DNA of 64,000 nucleotides from Carnobacterium_A antarcticum (lineage in GTDB: Bacteria; Bacillota; Bacilli; Lactobacillales; Carnobacteriaceae), in NCBI RefSeq assembly GCF_042658365.1, contig NZ_JBHSQC010000015.1; one strand, 5' to 3'. Every line of letters begins with the position of its first letter. Positions within the stretch are counted from its first letter, which is position 1. The notes under the pieces were generated by a model. That model was not told where the DNA came from. It saw nothing but the letters and a program-made list of their open reading frames with translations, and did no database searches. The translations under genes were made by a program, and so were the position numbers. Shown here piece by piece: positions 52,908 to 61,230 of the stretch.

Positions 52908-53867
52908 TTACTGAATACTTTTCTTTAAGGCATTAAGATTATCTTGCATCACATGAATGTAGTCTATTCCTGCATCTTGTTCTTTTTGCGTAACGCCTTC
53001 AATCGGACTTAATACCAGCAACTCGACATCAACTTCATCTGCTAATGTTTCTGCAATTTTAGAGGATGCATTATCTTCAAAATAAATGTAATCAACCTTA
53101 TTTTCAGTTACAAAATCAGATAGTTCTGCTAATTTGGCTGGACTAGGCTCTGCATCAGAGGATAACCCTGAGACGGAAATCTGAGTTAAGTCGTAGCGTT
53201 TTGCTAAGTAAGCAAAAGCTGCATGCTGCGTCACAAAAGAACGTTTTGTCGCATTTTCAAAAGCCGATACAAATTCTTGATTTAAATCTTCTAACTTTTG
53301 TTGATAAGTTTCTGCATTAGCTGCATAAGCATCGCTATTATCAGGGTCAGCTTCTGCAAGACCCTTTTGGATATTTGTTACTTCTGCTTGTGCTAATACT
53401 GGGTCTAACCAGACATGAGGATCGACAGCATGAGAATGTTCTTCTCCTTCATGTTCGTGTTCCTCATCGTGCTCATCGGCATCTGCTTCGTTATGGATCA
53501 AATCAATACCTTCGCTTGCATTCACAATAACTGTTTTGCTTGTGTCAATCGATTTCAGTACACTGGGTACCCAAGTTTCCATTTCATCACTGTTGTAAAC
53601 AAAAACATCAGCATTCTCAATTTGTGCTATCATTTTGGCACTCGGTTCGAAGTCGTGTACTTCTGTTCCTGCTGGAACAAGCAAAGAAACAACTGCATTC
53701 TCTTGCGCTACATTTTTTGTGAAATCATACATTGGATAAAAAGTCGTAACGACTTTTAATTTGCCAGAATCTTCTTCATTAGCTGAATTTCCTGATTTCC
53801 CGCACCCGGCAATCAATAAGACCGCCCCAAATAAAGTCAAAACTAAATAAGTTAATTTTTTCTTCAT
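52908..53867 (-). CDS. Zinc ABC transporter substrate-binding lipoprotein (ZnuA/AdcA-like)
   Basis: A cluster A-I metal-binding protein of 319 residues: lipobox LIAGCG near residue 21, the metal His in EVHDFEPSA, a His/Asp/Glu-rich loop (about 127-150, with DEHDEEHEHEGEEHSH), DPHVWLDP, FVTQHAAFAYLAKRY and YIYFEDNAS. The His-rich loop indicates zinc. No ATPase or permease gene is adjacent, so it is an orphan binding protein like AdcAII, lacking however any Pht partner here. A Zur-type box overlaps its promoter. Confidence 0.9.
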   Translation of the reverse strand: MKKKLTYLVLTLFGAVLLIAGCGKSGNSANEEDSGKLKVVTTFYPMYDFTKNVAQENAVVSLLVPAGTEVHDFEPSAKMIAQIENADVFVYNSDEMETWVPSVLKSIDTSKTVIVNASEGIDLIHNEADADEHDEEHEHEGEEHSHAVDPHVWLDPVLAQAEVTNIQKGLAEADPDNSDAYAANAETYQQKLEDLNQEFVSAFENATKRSFVTQHAAFAYLAKRYDLTQISVSGLSSDAEPSPAKLAELSDFVTENKVDYIYFEDNASSKIAETLADEVDVELLVLSPIEGVTQKEQDAGIDYIHVMQDNLNALKKSIQ

Positions 53868-53956
53868 GTTCTAATTCCTCCCCATCTTAAACCATTCTAT
53901 TTTTATGGACCATAATCTATGTAGTGAAACAAGGAAATTCCAAAAACTTGCGTCAC

Positions 53957-54008
53957 AAATCGTAACGATTACGTTTTAAAGCATAACTTAATTTTATTTG
54001 CAATGCAA
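53957..54008 (-). promoter_or_regulatory. Promoter with Zur-type operator
   Basis: Minus-strand TTGCAT (54003-54008), 17 bp, TATGCT (53980-53985). Just downstream, AAATCGTAACGATTACGTTT (53957-53976) matches the Bacillus Zur consensus (TCGTAATnATTACGA) closely. Zinc should repress. Confidence 0.75.
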
Positions 54009-54065
54009 CCTTTTTATTTAGTTTAACTTAATTTTCTCTTTTTTAAGATTTAAAACACAACAGTA

Positions 54066-54104
54066 AAGTACCGTTTAAATCTAAAATAGACTTAAACGGT
54101 ACTT
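54066..54104 (-). terminator. Long inverted repeat after the deaminase gene
   Basis: AAGTACCGTTTAA (54066-54078) and TTAAACGGTACTT (54092-54104) pair exactly, with ATCT/AGAC extending inward. The U-tract is weak (TTTACTG). Confidence 0.6.
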
Positions 54105-54142
54105 ATTCTTCAATCTGTTTAAAATTCTTAAATAAACGGTTC

Positions 54143-54595
54143 CTACTGTTTATTTTGCCAAATTTCCATTGGGTTTTCCTGGCCTTCTTCTAATGGTATC
54201 TGCTTCATCGAAAGTTTTCGTTCTGATTTTGGTTTTTTAAAATCTGCATAAATTGCTTGAGAGGCGCCTAGGCCAGTTTCAGCAGCTGTCTCAACCGATG
54301 CGCAATAATATCCTTGCTTCATACCAGATAAATACATCGCTGCTAAACACATTGGGCACGGCTCTCCGCTGGCATATATCGTATAGTCCGATAAATCATG
54401 GGTTTGAAGCTCTGACTGAGCTTTACGAATAGCCAGCATTTCAGCATGTCCACTGATATCATAAGTGTTATGCAGCTCATTCACACCTTCAGCGACGATT
54501 TCATTCTCTTTTACCAACACCGCTCCAAACGGCTGGCCTCCATTGCGAACATTTGCTGCTGCAAGTTCTACTGCTCTTTTCATAAATTTATCCAT
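54143..54595 (-). CDS. Nucleoside/guanine deaminase (cytidine-deaminase fold)
   Basis: A 150-residue zinc deaminase: zinc His and catalytic Glu in GHAEMLAIRKA, zinc cysteines in GEPCPMCLAAMYLSG. It resembles Bacillus GuaD (guanine to xanthine), including GGQPFGAVLVKENEIVAEG, but lacks enough to exclude another base. It is not TadA, which has a different C-terminus. Start behind AAGGAG. It lies 57 bases after the SDR gene and may share its transcript. Confidence 0.8.
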   Translation of the reverse strand: MDKFMKRAVELAAANVRNGGQPFGAVLVKENEIVAEGVNELHNTYDISGHAEMLAIRKAQSELQTHDLSDYTIYASGEPCPMCLAAMYLSGMKQGYYCASVETAAETGLGASQAIYADFKKPKSERKLSMKQIPLEEGQENPMEIWQNKQ

Positions 54596-54652
54596 TTGTT
54601 CTTCTCCTTCTTAAATGGTTCTTTGGCTGGCACTATCCGTTTGATTAACTGC

Positions 54653-55438
54653 TCAACCTTTTCCTTCTTCAAATGATGGGTAAAGCGACATTCCACCATC
54701 CACAAATAATGTCGTGCCCGTTACGTAACTTGATTCTGCAGAAGCTAACCAAGCAGCGGCCGCAGCTACTTCTTCTGGTTTTCCGATGGTATTCATCGGA
54801 ATCATCTCTAAAGTACTTTCTTTTTTCTCTGGATCTTCAAATTTTTCAGCATTAATGGGCGTGTTGATAGCCCCTGGTGCAATGCTGTTCACTCGAATGC
54901 CTTTATGTGCATATTCTAAAGCGATTGTTTCATTAAACAACTTCACTCCGCCTTTACTTGCTGAATAATGCGCAAATGTCGGCCAAGGAATCCGTTCATG
55001 AACAGAAGATAGGTTAATAATGTTGCCCTTTTTATTTTTTTCTAAATAGTGGTTTAAAGCGGCTTTAGAACCTAAGAATACTCCTGTTAAATTGACGTTC
55101 AATACTTTGTTCCAATCCTCCAATTTCAATTCATGGGTGGGAGATTGATTCTCCATTCCAGCATTATTGACCCATAAATCTAAACCACCAAAATTTTCCA
55201 AAGCTGCTTTCAATAAACTGTCTACTCCTTCTTCAGTTCCCACATCTGCTTGTACCGCAACTGCTTCGCCGCCTAATTTTTTCAAATCAGCAACCGTCTC
55301 TTCGGCACCTTCTTTATCGCTGTGGTAATTGATGACAACGGACATTTTTTCTTCTGATAAACGCCTAGCAATGGCATTTCCTATTCCCTTAGAGCCTCCA
55401 GTAACGACTGCAACTTTTCCCTCTAAATCTTTATACAT
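54653..55438 (-). CDS. Glucose 1-dehydrogenase-like SDR
   Basis: A classical short-chain dehydrogenase of 261 residues: TGGSKGIGNAIARRL (cofactor), NNAG, SSVHERIPWP, catalytic YSASKGG and the C-terminal TGTTLFVDGGMSLYPSF typical of Bacillus glucose 1-dehydrogenases. It would oxidise D-glucose to gluconolactone with NAD(P), though related SDRs have other substrates. Start ATG behind AAGGAGG. A probable two-gene unit with the deaminase downstream. Confidence 0.87.
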   Translation of the reverse strand: MYKDLEGKVAVVTGGSKGIGNAIARRLSEEKMSVVINYHSDKEGAEETVADLKKLGGEAVAVQADVGTEEGVDSLLKAALENFGGLDLWVNNAGMENQSPTHELKLEDWNKVLNVNLTGVFLGSKAALNHYLEKNKKGNIINLSSVHERIPWPTFAHYSASKGGVKLFNETIALEYAHKGIRVNSIAPGAINTPINAEKFEDPEKKESTLEMIPMNTIGKPEEVAAAAAWLASAESSYVTGTTLFVDGGMSLYPSFEEGKG

Positions 55439-55560
55439 AAAACGTTCCTCCTTTAGAAGTTCTGCTTGTTTTATCTGTTTCTCTTATCTATTTTAATCTA
55501 AAGGATTTAGCTTCATTAAGCAAAAATTCAGCTTGTCTGATCATAACGTGAACAGCAAAA

Positions 55561-55594
55561 AAGCTGACTGAGAAGGGTTCTCTCAATCAACTTT
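55561..55594 (-). terminator. Terminator of ykkCD
   Basis: AAGCTGACTGAGAA (55561-55574) and TTCTCTCAATCAACTT (55579-55594) form an imperfect stem; T6 follows on the minus strand. Confidence 0.75.
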
Positions 55595-55610
55595 TGTGAT
55601 TATTTCTTTA

Positions 55611-55925
55611 TCATGAGACAAGTTTTAACCCGATCGTTGCGACTAAAACCATTGCTATAAAAAGAATTCTTTTCCAATCTTTTGATTCGCCATACAGCAA
55701 CATTCCTAGTATAGCCCCACCGGATGCTCCTATCCCTGTCCAAATAGCGTAAGCTGTTCCCATAGGAATGGTTTTCATCGCATATGAAAGGAAGAAGAAA
55801 CTTACTCCAAAACCTGCTGCTAATAAAACTAACGATTGCCAATTGCGGTGTTGGTTTAGTCGATTGATCATCATGACACCCACTATTTCAAATAATCCGC
55901 CTGCAATTAATGAAAGCCACGCCAT
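55611..55925 (-). CDS. ykkD: SMR family guanidinium exporter subunit YkkD
   Basis: A 104-residue small multidrug resistance protein with four membrane helices and the active-site Glu in GGLFEIVGVMMINRL. SYAMKTIPMGTAYAIWTGIGASGG matches YkkD of Bacillus. It acts as a heterodimer with YkkC to export guanidinium. Its ATG overlaps the ykkC stop (TAATG). Confidence 0.93.
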   Translation of the reverse strand: MAWLSLIAGGLFEIVGVMMINRLNQHRNWQSLVLLAAGFGVSFFFLSYAMKTIPMGTAYAIWTGIGASGGAILGMLLYGESKDWKRILFIAMVLVATIGLKLVS

Positions 55926-56266
55926 TACGAAACCTCTCCTTTTTCAGTTTTTTGTTCGGTCACTAACTTCAATCCTATAACGCCTGCCAGTAAAAGAAAA
56001 ATCAGCAGTAATTTACTGATATTTAAAGGTTCATTAAAGAAAATGATTTCAGAAAAAACCGTTCCTGCTGTTCCTAAACCAACGAAGACAGCATATACTG
56101 TTCCGACTGGAATGTATTGGCTTGCTGCAATAATCAAATAAAAACTAAGTATTATTGCAAGAAGTGTTCCTAGCCATGCCCAAATATTAGCAGCATGGTT
56201 TAAACCAATCACCCATAGCACTTCACAAACAGCGCCTAACAATACTTTTCCCCACTGCTTATTCAT
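55925..56266 (-). CDS. ykkC: SMR family guanidinium exporter subunit YkkC
   Basis: A 113-residue SMR protein with four membrane helices; CEVLWVIGLNHA holds the proton-coupled Glu and YIPVGTVYAVFVGLGTAGTVFSE in parts matches Bacillus YkkC. It is first of the ykkCD pair and directly follows the guanidine-I riboswitch, so export of guanidinium is the expected function. Confidence 0.94.
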   Translation of the reverse strand: MNKQWGKVLLGAVCEVLWVIGLNHAANIWAWLGTLLAIILSFYLIIAASQYIPVGTVYAVFVGLGTAGTVFSEIIFFNEPLNISKLLLIFLLLAGVIGLKLVTEQKTEKGEVS

Positions 56267-56296
56267 ATTAAAACTTCTCCTTCCTCATTTATTGCA

Positions 56297-56420
56297 AAAT
56301 AAAAAGCCCGAAAGTAAACTGGTTACCAGTTACTCCCGGGCTTTTGTCCCTCCGTGACACAGTAAAACTGTGCGTTTTCTCTCGGACCAGGCCAATCAGT
56401 TGATTGCGGAACCCTAGAAA
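56297..56420 (-). ncRNA. Guanidine-I (ykkC) riboswitch with terminator
   Basis: On the minus strand the conserved blocks follow in order: CTAGGGTTCCG (to 56407), CTGGTCCGAGAGAAAACGCAC, GTGTCACGGAGGGACAAAAG and CCCGGGAGT. AAAAGCCCGGGAGTAACTGG can pair with CCAGTTTACTTTCGGGCTTTT to make a terminator followed by T5. Guanidine binding frees CCCGGG from that stem and allows ykkCD expression. Confidence 0.96.
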
Positions 56421-56493
56421 ACAATCGATTTGTGCAATTAATTATTAGTATAAAGACTATTTTTAATTAGTCAAGAAGAATAGACGACCTGTA

Positions 56494-57018
56494 TCAATTC
56501 CTCCTTACTGCTTCCAATTCTAATAGTTTTTTCTTCATTGGCAGCTTTCCTCTATACCCTGAAATCCCACCATTTTTGTGGATTACTCGATGACAAGGAA
56601 CAACGATTAAAACAGGGTTTTTCCCAATAGCCGTTCCGACAGCCCGAGAAGAACCAGGCTTATTGATCCTGCTGGCTATTTCTCCATATGAAGTCGTTGC
56701 GCCATACGGCAACTCCATTAATGCTGCCCATACTTCTTGTTGAAATGCAGTTCCAGTTGTATCGATCGGCAATTCAAACTGGCTTCTTTCCCCTTTGAAA
56801 TACTCTTGCAATTGTTTAGCGTATGCTGCTAACTCGCCTTCGTTCTCTTCTAATAAGGCATAAGGGGTATATTTTCCAGCCCATTTTGTTAACTCGTCAA
56901 ATCCTTCATCTAAAGAGCCGATAAAACAGAGCCCTTCTGCTGTAGCAGCTAAATAAAGCGGCCAATCAGGGTTGTCTAGCTGCCCATAAAAAATATGCGG
57001 TCTTTCTTTGTTTTCCAT
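56494..57018 (-). CDS. ogt: Methylated-DNA--[protein]-cysteine S-methyltransferase
   Basis: Ogt removes methyl from O6-methylguanine onto its own Cys in one turnover. The active site is IVVPCHRVIHKNGG; GTAFQQEVWAALMELPYGATTSY and SRAVGTAIGKNP are also typical. Start ATG 57018 (174 residues) follows AGGAGG by nine bases; the frame is open 70 codons further up, but that part overlaps the acetyltransferase gene in another frame. It follows that gene by 31 bases. Confidence 0.93.
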   Translation of the reverse strand: MENKERPHIFYGQLDNPDWPLYLAATAEGLCFIGSLDEGFDELTKWAGKYTPYALLEENEGELAAYAKQLQEYFKGERSQFELPIDTTGTAFQQEVWAALMELPYGATTSYGEIASRINKPGSSRAVGTAIGKNPVLIVVPCHRVIHKNGGISGYRGKLPMKKKLLELEAVRRN

Positions 57019-57049
57019 TATTTCCCGCCTCCTCTTTAGATATATTTGT

Positions 57050-57631
57050 TTACTTTGTTTCATTATTGATTTTTTTAATCGCTTTTGCTGGTACTCCTGC
57101 AACAACCGTATTCTCTGGAACGTCTTTAGAAACAACTGCTCCTGCAGCAATAACTGAGCCGTTTCCAATTGTGACGCCCGGCAGGATGGTTGAGTTGGAT
57201 CCGATCCAAACATTTTCTCCAATAGCAACTGGAGAAGGATAAGTTGTGTTCCTTGTTTCTAAAGATAAACCATGGTTAAGTGTAGCAATCGTGACATTCA
57301 TACCTATCAAGGTGCCATTTCCTATCCTAATTCCGCCTCTATCTTGAAAGGAACAACCTATATTGAAAAATACGTTTTTTCCAATAGTGATATTCTTACC
57401 AAAATTCGTGTAAAACGGCGGATTACAGACAAAAGACGAATCGACTTTGCTGCCTGTCAGTTCGCTGAAAATATCTACGATTTCTTTTTGTGAATGATAG
57501 GATGTATTCAATGCCATGGTAATTTTTTGAGCTTCATCACTGCATTGAGCTGCTAGTTCCTCCAATTCTTCGTCTTTATCTGGAATTGGGTAACCGTTCT
57601 TGCAAAAAGCTATAAATTCTTTCATGTCCAT
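57050..57631 (-). CDS. Sugar O-acetyltransferase (Maa/LacA family)
   Basis: A 193-residue left-handed beta-helix acetyltransferase. The Mac domain (CKNGYPIPDKDEELEELAAQC) is followed by hexapeptide repeats (FGKNITIGKNVFFNIGC, IGENVWIGSNSTILPGVTIGNGSVIAAGAVV) with catalytic His in TLNHGL. It would acetylate maltose, galactosides or similar sugars with acetyl-CoA. It forms a probable two-gene unit with ogt. Confidence 0.88.
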   Translation of the reverse strand: MDMKEFIAFCKNGYPIPDKDEELEELAAQCSDEAQKITMALNTSYHSQKEIVDIFSELTGSKVDSSFVCNPPFYTNFGKNITIGKNVFFNIGCSFQDRGGIRIGNGTLIGMNVTIATLNHGLSLETRNTTYPSPVAIGENVWIGSNSTILPGVTIGNGSVIAAGAVVSKDVPENTVVAGVPAKAIKKINNETK

Positions 57632-58009
57632 TAAAAAATCCCCTATCTTTCTTTTTTATTGATCATTTATTATACTTCTTATTTTGGCAGGCAGTTAATC
57701 GTATTTAACACGTACTCTTTCAAGTATCTTGACTCCCTAAACTATCCGAATCAACGGGAATGTTTGGAAGAACTAATGAAAGTTTTAACAGTATTGCACT
57801 ATATAATCTCGTTACCCTGCCGCACGAATAGTTGAAGGAAATAGCTGGTATACCTTGTTTAACTAAATTTTAGCAGTTTCACATTAATTTTAACATATTG
57901 AGTTTGAAAAATAATGGATACTGAGCTAGTTGTTTCGCGGTTTCGTTTAAAAGTATAAAAAACTTCAATTTAATGACTATTAGTCCAACAACAGCTAGAA
58001 CCTCCCTCA
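57632..58009. other. Intergenic region, no feature recognised
   Basis: About 380 bases between the divergent acetyltransferase and birA. I see no open frame with a ribosome binding site, no strong hairpin and no known RNA motif. Confidence 0.6.
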
Positions 58010-58062
58010 TTGTTAACCATACAAAAAATTAGGTTGACAACGCACCCTTTACCTATTACACT
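58010..58062 (+). promoter_or_regulatory. BirA operator overlapping the birA-bioY promoter
   Basis: TTGTTAACC (58010-58018) and GGTTGACAA (58032-58040) are the inverted halves of a biotin repressor site. The right half contains the -35 TTGACA (58034-58039); 17 bp on is TACACT (58057-58062). Holo-BirA would block transcription when biotin is plentiful. Confidence 0.85.
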
Positions 58063-58092
58063 TTCATTATAGAAACTACAGAGGTGAATGAT

Positions 58093-59091
58093 ATGACAAC
58101 AAAACAACGCGTATTAGCTTTTTTAGAAAAAAATAAAGGCACCGCTATTTCTGGACAAGAATTAGCGGATACCTTGAAAATTTCCCGGACTTCCATTTGG
58201 AAAGCCATCAATTTATTGAAAGAAGAAGGTTATGCAATCGAAGCGATAACGAATAAAGGGTATTGTCTTTCGGCATCTTCTGATCTTTTATCTGCTGAAG
58301 CGATACGCCCTTTCTTGCTGCCGGAACTAAAAGAACGCCCTTTTCATATTTTTAAAACCACCGAATCGACTAATAATGAAGCAAAGAAAATAATCGTTGA
58401 ACAAGCAAATACAGAAGCAATTGTCTTAACCGAAGAGCAGACAAAAGGAAAAGGACGACTAGGAAGATTTTTCTATTCTCCGCCTAAAACAGGCATTTAC
58501 ATGAGTCTTATTCTAAAACCACAGATGACTACAATGGATGCAACTTTGATCACAACTGCTGCGGCCGTCGCCGTTTGTTTGGCGATTGAAAAAGTAACCA
58601 AAAAGAAACCAAAAATCAAATGGGTGAACGATATTTACTTAGACGGTTATAAAATTTCTGGTGTTTTAACTGAAGCCGTCACAAATTTTGAAAATGGAAC
58701 GATCGAAACGATTATTCTAGGAATCGGTTTAAATTTCAGAATGCCGCTTGAAGGATTCCCAGCTGAATTACAATCTATTGCAGGGAGTTTGTTGTCCACA
58801 GAAAACCCGGAAATAACTCGTAATGAATTGATTGCTGAAATCACAAATCAATTTCACCATATTTATCAACAGATTGAAACAAGAGAGTACCTTGAAGCTT
58901 ACAAAGAACGTTGCTTTGTCTTTGGGAAAAAAATCGACTTTAGACAAGGAAAACAAGAGTTTGAAGCTATTCCAATCGATATTGATCAACAAGGCGGCCT
59001 AATCGTTAAGATGGAAAATGGCGAGCAGCGTACTTTGTCTTATGGTGAAATAACCATCAAACGTCCGTTTAACAAGGAGAACCAAAAATGA
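58093..59091 (+). CDS. birA: Biotin--[acetyl-CoA-carboxylase] ligase / biotin operon repressor
   Basis: A bifunctional BirA of 332 residues: N-terminal HTH (ISGQELADTLKISRTSIWKAINLLKEEGY, in pieces) and ligase domain with biotinyl-AMP loop EEQTKGKGRLGRFFYSPP, then KWVNDIYLDGYKISGVLTE and LGIGLNFRMP. Start ATG 58093 lies after GAGGTG; the GTG at 58084 is in the ribosome binding site. It shares a 4-base ATGA overlap with bioY and has its own operator upstream, so it is autoregulated. Confidence 0.95.
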   Translation: MTTKQRVLAFLEKNKGTAISGQELADTLKISRTSIWKAINLLKEEGYAIEAITNKGYCLSASSDLLSAEAIRPFLLPELKERPFHIFKTTESTNNEAKKIIVEQANTEAIVLTEEQTKGKGRLGRFFYSPPKTGIYMSLILKPQMTTMDATLITTAAAVAVCLAIEKVTKKKPKIKWVNDIYLDGYKISGVLTEAVTNFENGTIETIILGIGLNFRMPLEGFPAELQSIAGSLLSTENPEITRNELIAEITNQFHHIYQQIETREYLEAYKERCFVFGKKIDFRQGKQEFEAIPIDIDQQGGLIVKMENGEQRTLSYGEITIKRPFNKENQK

Positions 59092-59621
59092 AAATGAGTA
59101 CAAGGGATCTCACCTATTGCAGCATTATGGCTGCCTTAACCTTTATTAGCGGATTTATCAGTATTCCTCTTGGCCCTATCCCTTTAACGTTGCAAACGTT
59201 AGTTGCTTTATTGACTGGATTACTGCTCTCAAAGAGGAATGCTGTTGTCGCACAAGGTTTGCATATTATTTTGATTCTTATCACAAGCGGATTTCAGTCT
59301 TTCCTCAGTCCAAGTTTCGGTTTTGTTTTTGGTTTTGCAGCTGGAGCTTACGTCATCGCCTTTATTTTAGAACAGTATCGGTTTACTATTAAAACTGTTT
59401 CACTAGCTGTTCTGGCAGGCTCATTAATTTTCTATCTCATTGGGCTTCCATACATGGCCCTCATCTTAACAGGATACCTGGGAGTTAATTTATCGGTTTT
59501 CCAGATTTTCCAAATGGGAATGTTTGTCTTTATTCCCGGGGATATCATCAAAGCTATCATCGCGGTCACCCTTGGTTTGCGGCTACGCGGAAAAATCGCT
59601 CGTTCTCAAACATCCGTTTAA
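59088..59621 (+). CDS. bioY: Biotin transporter BioY (ECF S-component)
   Basis: A 177-residue membrane protein with six helices; PLGPIPLTLQTLVALLTGLLL and FGFVFGFAAGAYVIAF are BioY signatures. It captures biotin and pairs with the shared ECF module (EcfAA'T), not present here. Translationally coupled to birA. There are no biotin biosynthesis genes around, which fits a biotin auxotroph that takes up the vitamin. Confidence 0.94.
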   Translation: MKMSTRDLTYCSIMAALTFISGFISIPLGPIPLTLQTLVALLTGLLLSKRNAVVAQGLHIILILITSGFQSFLSPSFGFVFGFAAGAYVIAFILEQYRFTIKTVSLAVLAGSLIFYLIGLPYMALILTGYLGVNLSVFQIFQMGMFVFIPGDIIKAIIAVTLGLRLRGKIARSQTSV

Positions 59622-59719
59622 AATATTCGCTAATATATGGTTTTAATTTTAGTTAACGGATTAGACTAGAAGAAAAATTTGAATTTTAAATTACCCTATA
59701 ATAAAGTGAGCTGCTTATT

Positions 59720-60712
59720 TTAATCAGCTGTTTCTGGCATGGTAATGCTAGAAGGATCGATGCCAAGCGATTCCGCCGTTTCTTCATTGATAAACAATTC
59801 TAAATGATCTGAGGTTTCTACTGGCATTTCAGCTGGGTTTTTCCCATTCTCAATTATTTCCAATGCCATCCGAGCCGTTTGACGTCCTAAATCTTCGTAT
59901 TTGATACCGTAAGTTGCCAATCCTCCAGATTCTACCATTCCAGCTGAACCTGGAACTACTGGCAAGTCGTATTCTTTTGCAATCTCGCTGACAGTCGGCA
60001 TCGTGCTGGTCAAAGTGTTGTCTGTTGGAATGTAAACTCCGTCAACTTCTTCAGCAAGCGTGGTCATAACTTGTTGAACATCGTTCGTTGTTGTAACGGT
60101 TGATACTTTAACCTTTACTCCAGCAGCTTCAAGAGCTTTCTGTGCTAAATCGGCTTGGATCTTAGAATTGGGTTCACTGGAATTGTAAATAATGCCAATC
60201 GTTTGAGCATCAGGTGTGAGAGACAGCAACAAAGAAACTTGGTCTTCAATAGGCACCATGTCGCTTGTTCCTGTAAGGTTCGTACCTGGAACGTCATTGC
60301 TTTCCACTAAACCGGCATCGACAGGATCAGTGATAGCCGTAAATAAAATAGGATCTTGACTAGTCAGATTAGCTAATGTTTGAGCCGCTGGGGTTGCGAT
60401 AGCCAAAATCACGTCATTTTCTCCCGCTAATTGATTGCTCATACTTTGCAGATTCGCTTGGTCTCCTTGGGCATTTTGGTAATCAACCACTAAATTTTCT
60501 CCTTCAACGTAACCAGCTTCTGCCAGTTCGCTTAGAAACCCTTCTCGTGCAGATGTTAATGGACCATGTTCCATAAATTGCAATATGCCTACATGTACTA
60601 CTTCATCTTCTTTGCTGTCTGCTGAATTGCCGCATGCCGCCAAACTCAATGTGGCAATGAGTGCTATAGCTAAACCAGCCAGCTTATTGTTTATTCTTTT
60701 TCCATTTTTCAT
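59720..60712 (-). CDS. ABC substrate-binding lipoprotein, TrpX-like
   Basis: A binding protein of the ABC_sub_bind (DUF534) family, 330 residues: signal peptide with lipobox SLAACG, then VVHVGILQFMEHGPLTSAREGF and QGDQANLQSMSNQL. Streptococcal relatives (TrpX) are predicted to bind tryptophan; the ligand here is unproven. Permease and ATPase are not in the window; the gene is followed on the minus strand by convergent bioY. A long leader with a terminator and alternative pairings precedes it. Confidence 0.82.
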   Translation of the reverse strand: MKNGKRINNKLAGLAIALIATLSLAACGNSADSKEDEVVHVGILQFMEHGPLTSAREGFLSELAEAGYVEGENLVVDYQNAQGDQANLQSMSNQLAGENDVILAIATPAAQTLANLTSQDPILFTAITDPVDAGLVESNDVPGTNLTGTSDMVPIEDQVSLLLSLTPDAQTIGIIYNSSEPNSKIQADLAQKALEAAGVKVKVSTVTTTNDVQQVMTTLAEEVDGVYIPTDNTLTSTMPTVSEIAKEYDLPVVPGSAGMVESGGLATYGIKYEDLGRQTARMALEIIENGKNPAEMPVETSDHLELFINEETAESLGIDPSSITMPETAD

Positions 60713-60810
60713 TTCTTCTTCCTCCTATTTTTGTGCTTACCCAAACTAAAAGTCCATCAGCACTTCTTTTTTGGATAAGCAGTTAATAATAACTTGCTTT
60801 TCTAACCAAT

Positions 60811-60854
60811 AAAAAACACCCACTTAGATTTTGTATAAAATCTAGGTGGGTGTT
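60811..60854 (-). terminator. Leader terminator of the TrpX-like gene (segments 3 and 4)
   Basis: AACACCCACTTAGATTTT (60815-60832) pairs, with one mismatch, with AAAATCTAGGTGGGTGTT (60837-60854); T6 follows on the minus strand. It sits about 100 bases before the start codon, an attenuator position. Confidence 0.9.
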
Positions 60855-60933
60855 TCGTCTTCGCTTAACAAAAAGACGTTTTAGTATAAAAGTTACGTGA
60901 TAACCACCTAGATTTTAAATTTCATCTATGTGG
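60837..60933 (-). promoter_or_regulatory. Antiterminator and anti-antiterminator segments in the leader
   Basis: On the minus strand segment 2 (60904-60916) is perfectly complementary over 13 bp to segment 3, the 5' arm of the terminator (60837-60849). Segment 1 (60924-60933) pairs over ten bases, one mismatch, with segment 2. Thus 1:2, 2:3 and 3:4 are mutually exclusive, the logic of a classical attenuator. A T-box sequence is only loosely matched (AGGTGGTTATCACG). Confidence 0.65.
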
Positions 60934-61127
60934 CATAATTCATCAAACTCAAAGAGCTCTAGCCATTATAGATACAAACAAAGTTGTTAGTTGTTTGCAT
61001 CCATGAGTAATCATTTCTACAAACAGCATCTAAGATAGCTAAAGTAATAATTATTTAATTGTAGTTGATTCTGGATTGCTGACTGCTTTTCCATAATGAT
61101 CCCTCACAATTTGAATTTGATAAACAA

Positions 61128-61156
61128 AGCATACTGAATAACGATATGGAAGTCAA
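61128..61156 (-). promoter_or_regulatory. Promoter of the TrpX-like leader transcript
   Basis: Minus-strand TTGACT (61151-61156), 17 bp, TATGCT (61128-61133). The transcript would have a leader of about 410 bases. Confidence 0.65.
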
Positions 61157-61230
61157 CTTTTTTTACTATGCTGGCGACACTTAGAATGCAAAAATCATCT
61201 CAAAAATCCATAGAAGCGCATATAGTGTGC

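Noticed and set aside
60837..60933. Canonical T-box riboswitch
   Set aside because: The T-box consensus AGGGTGGNACCGCG is only loosely matched and I could not find a convincing Stem I or specifier loop; kept as an alternative only.
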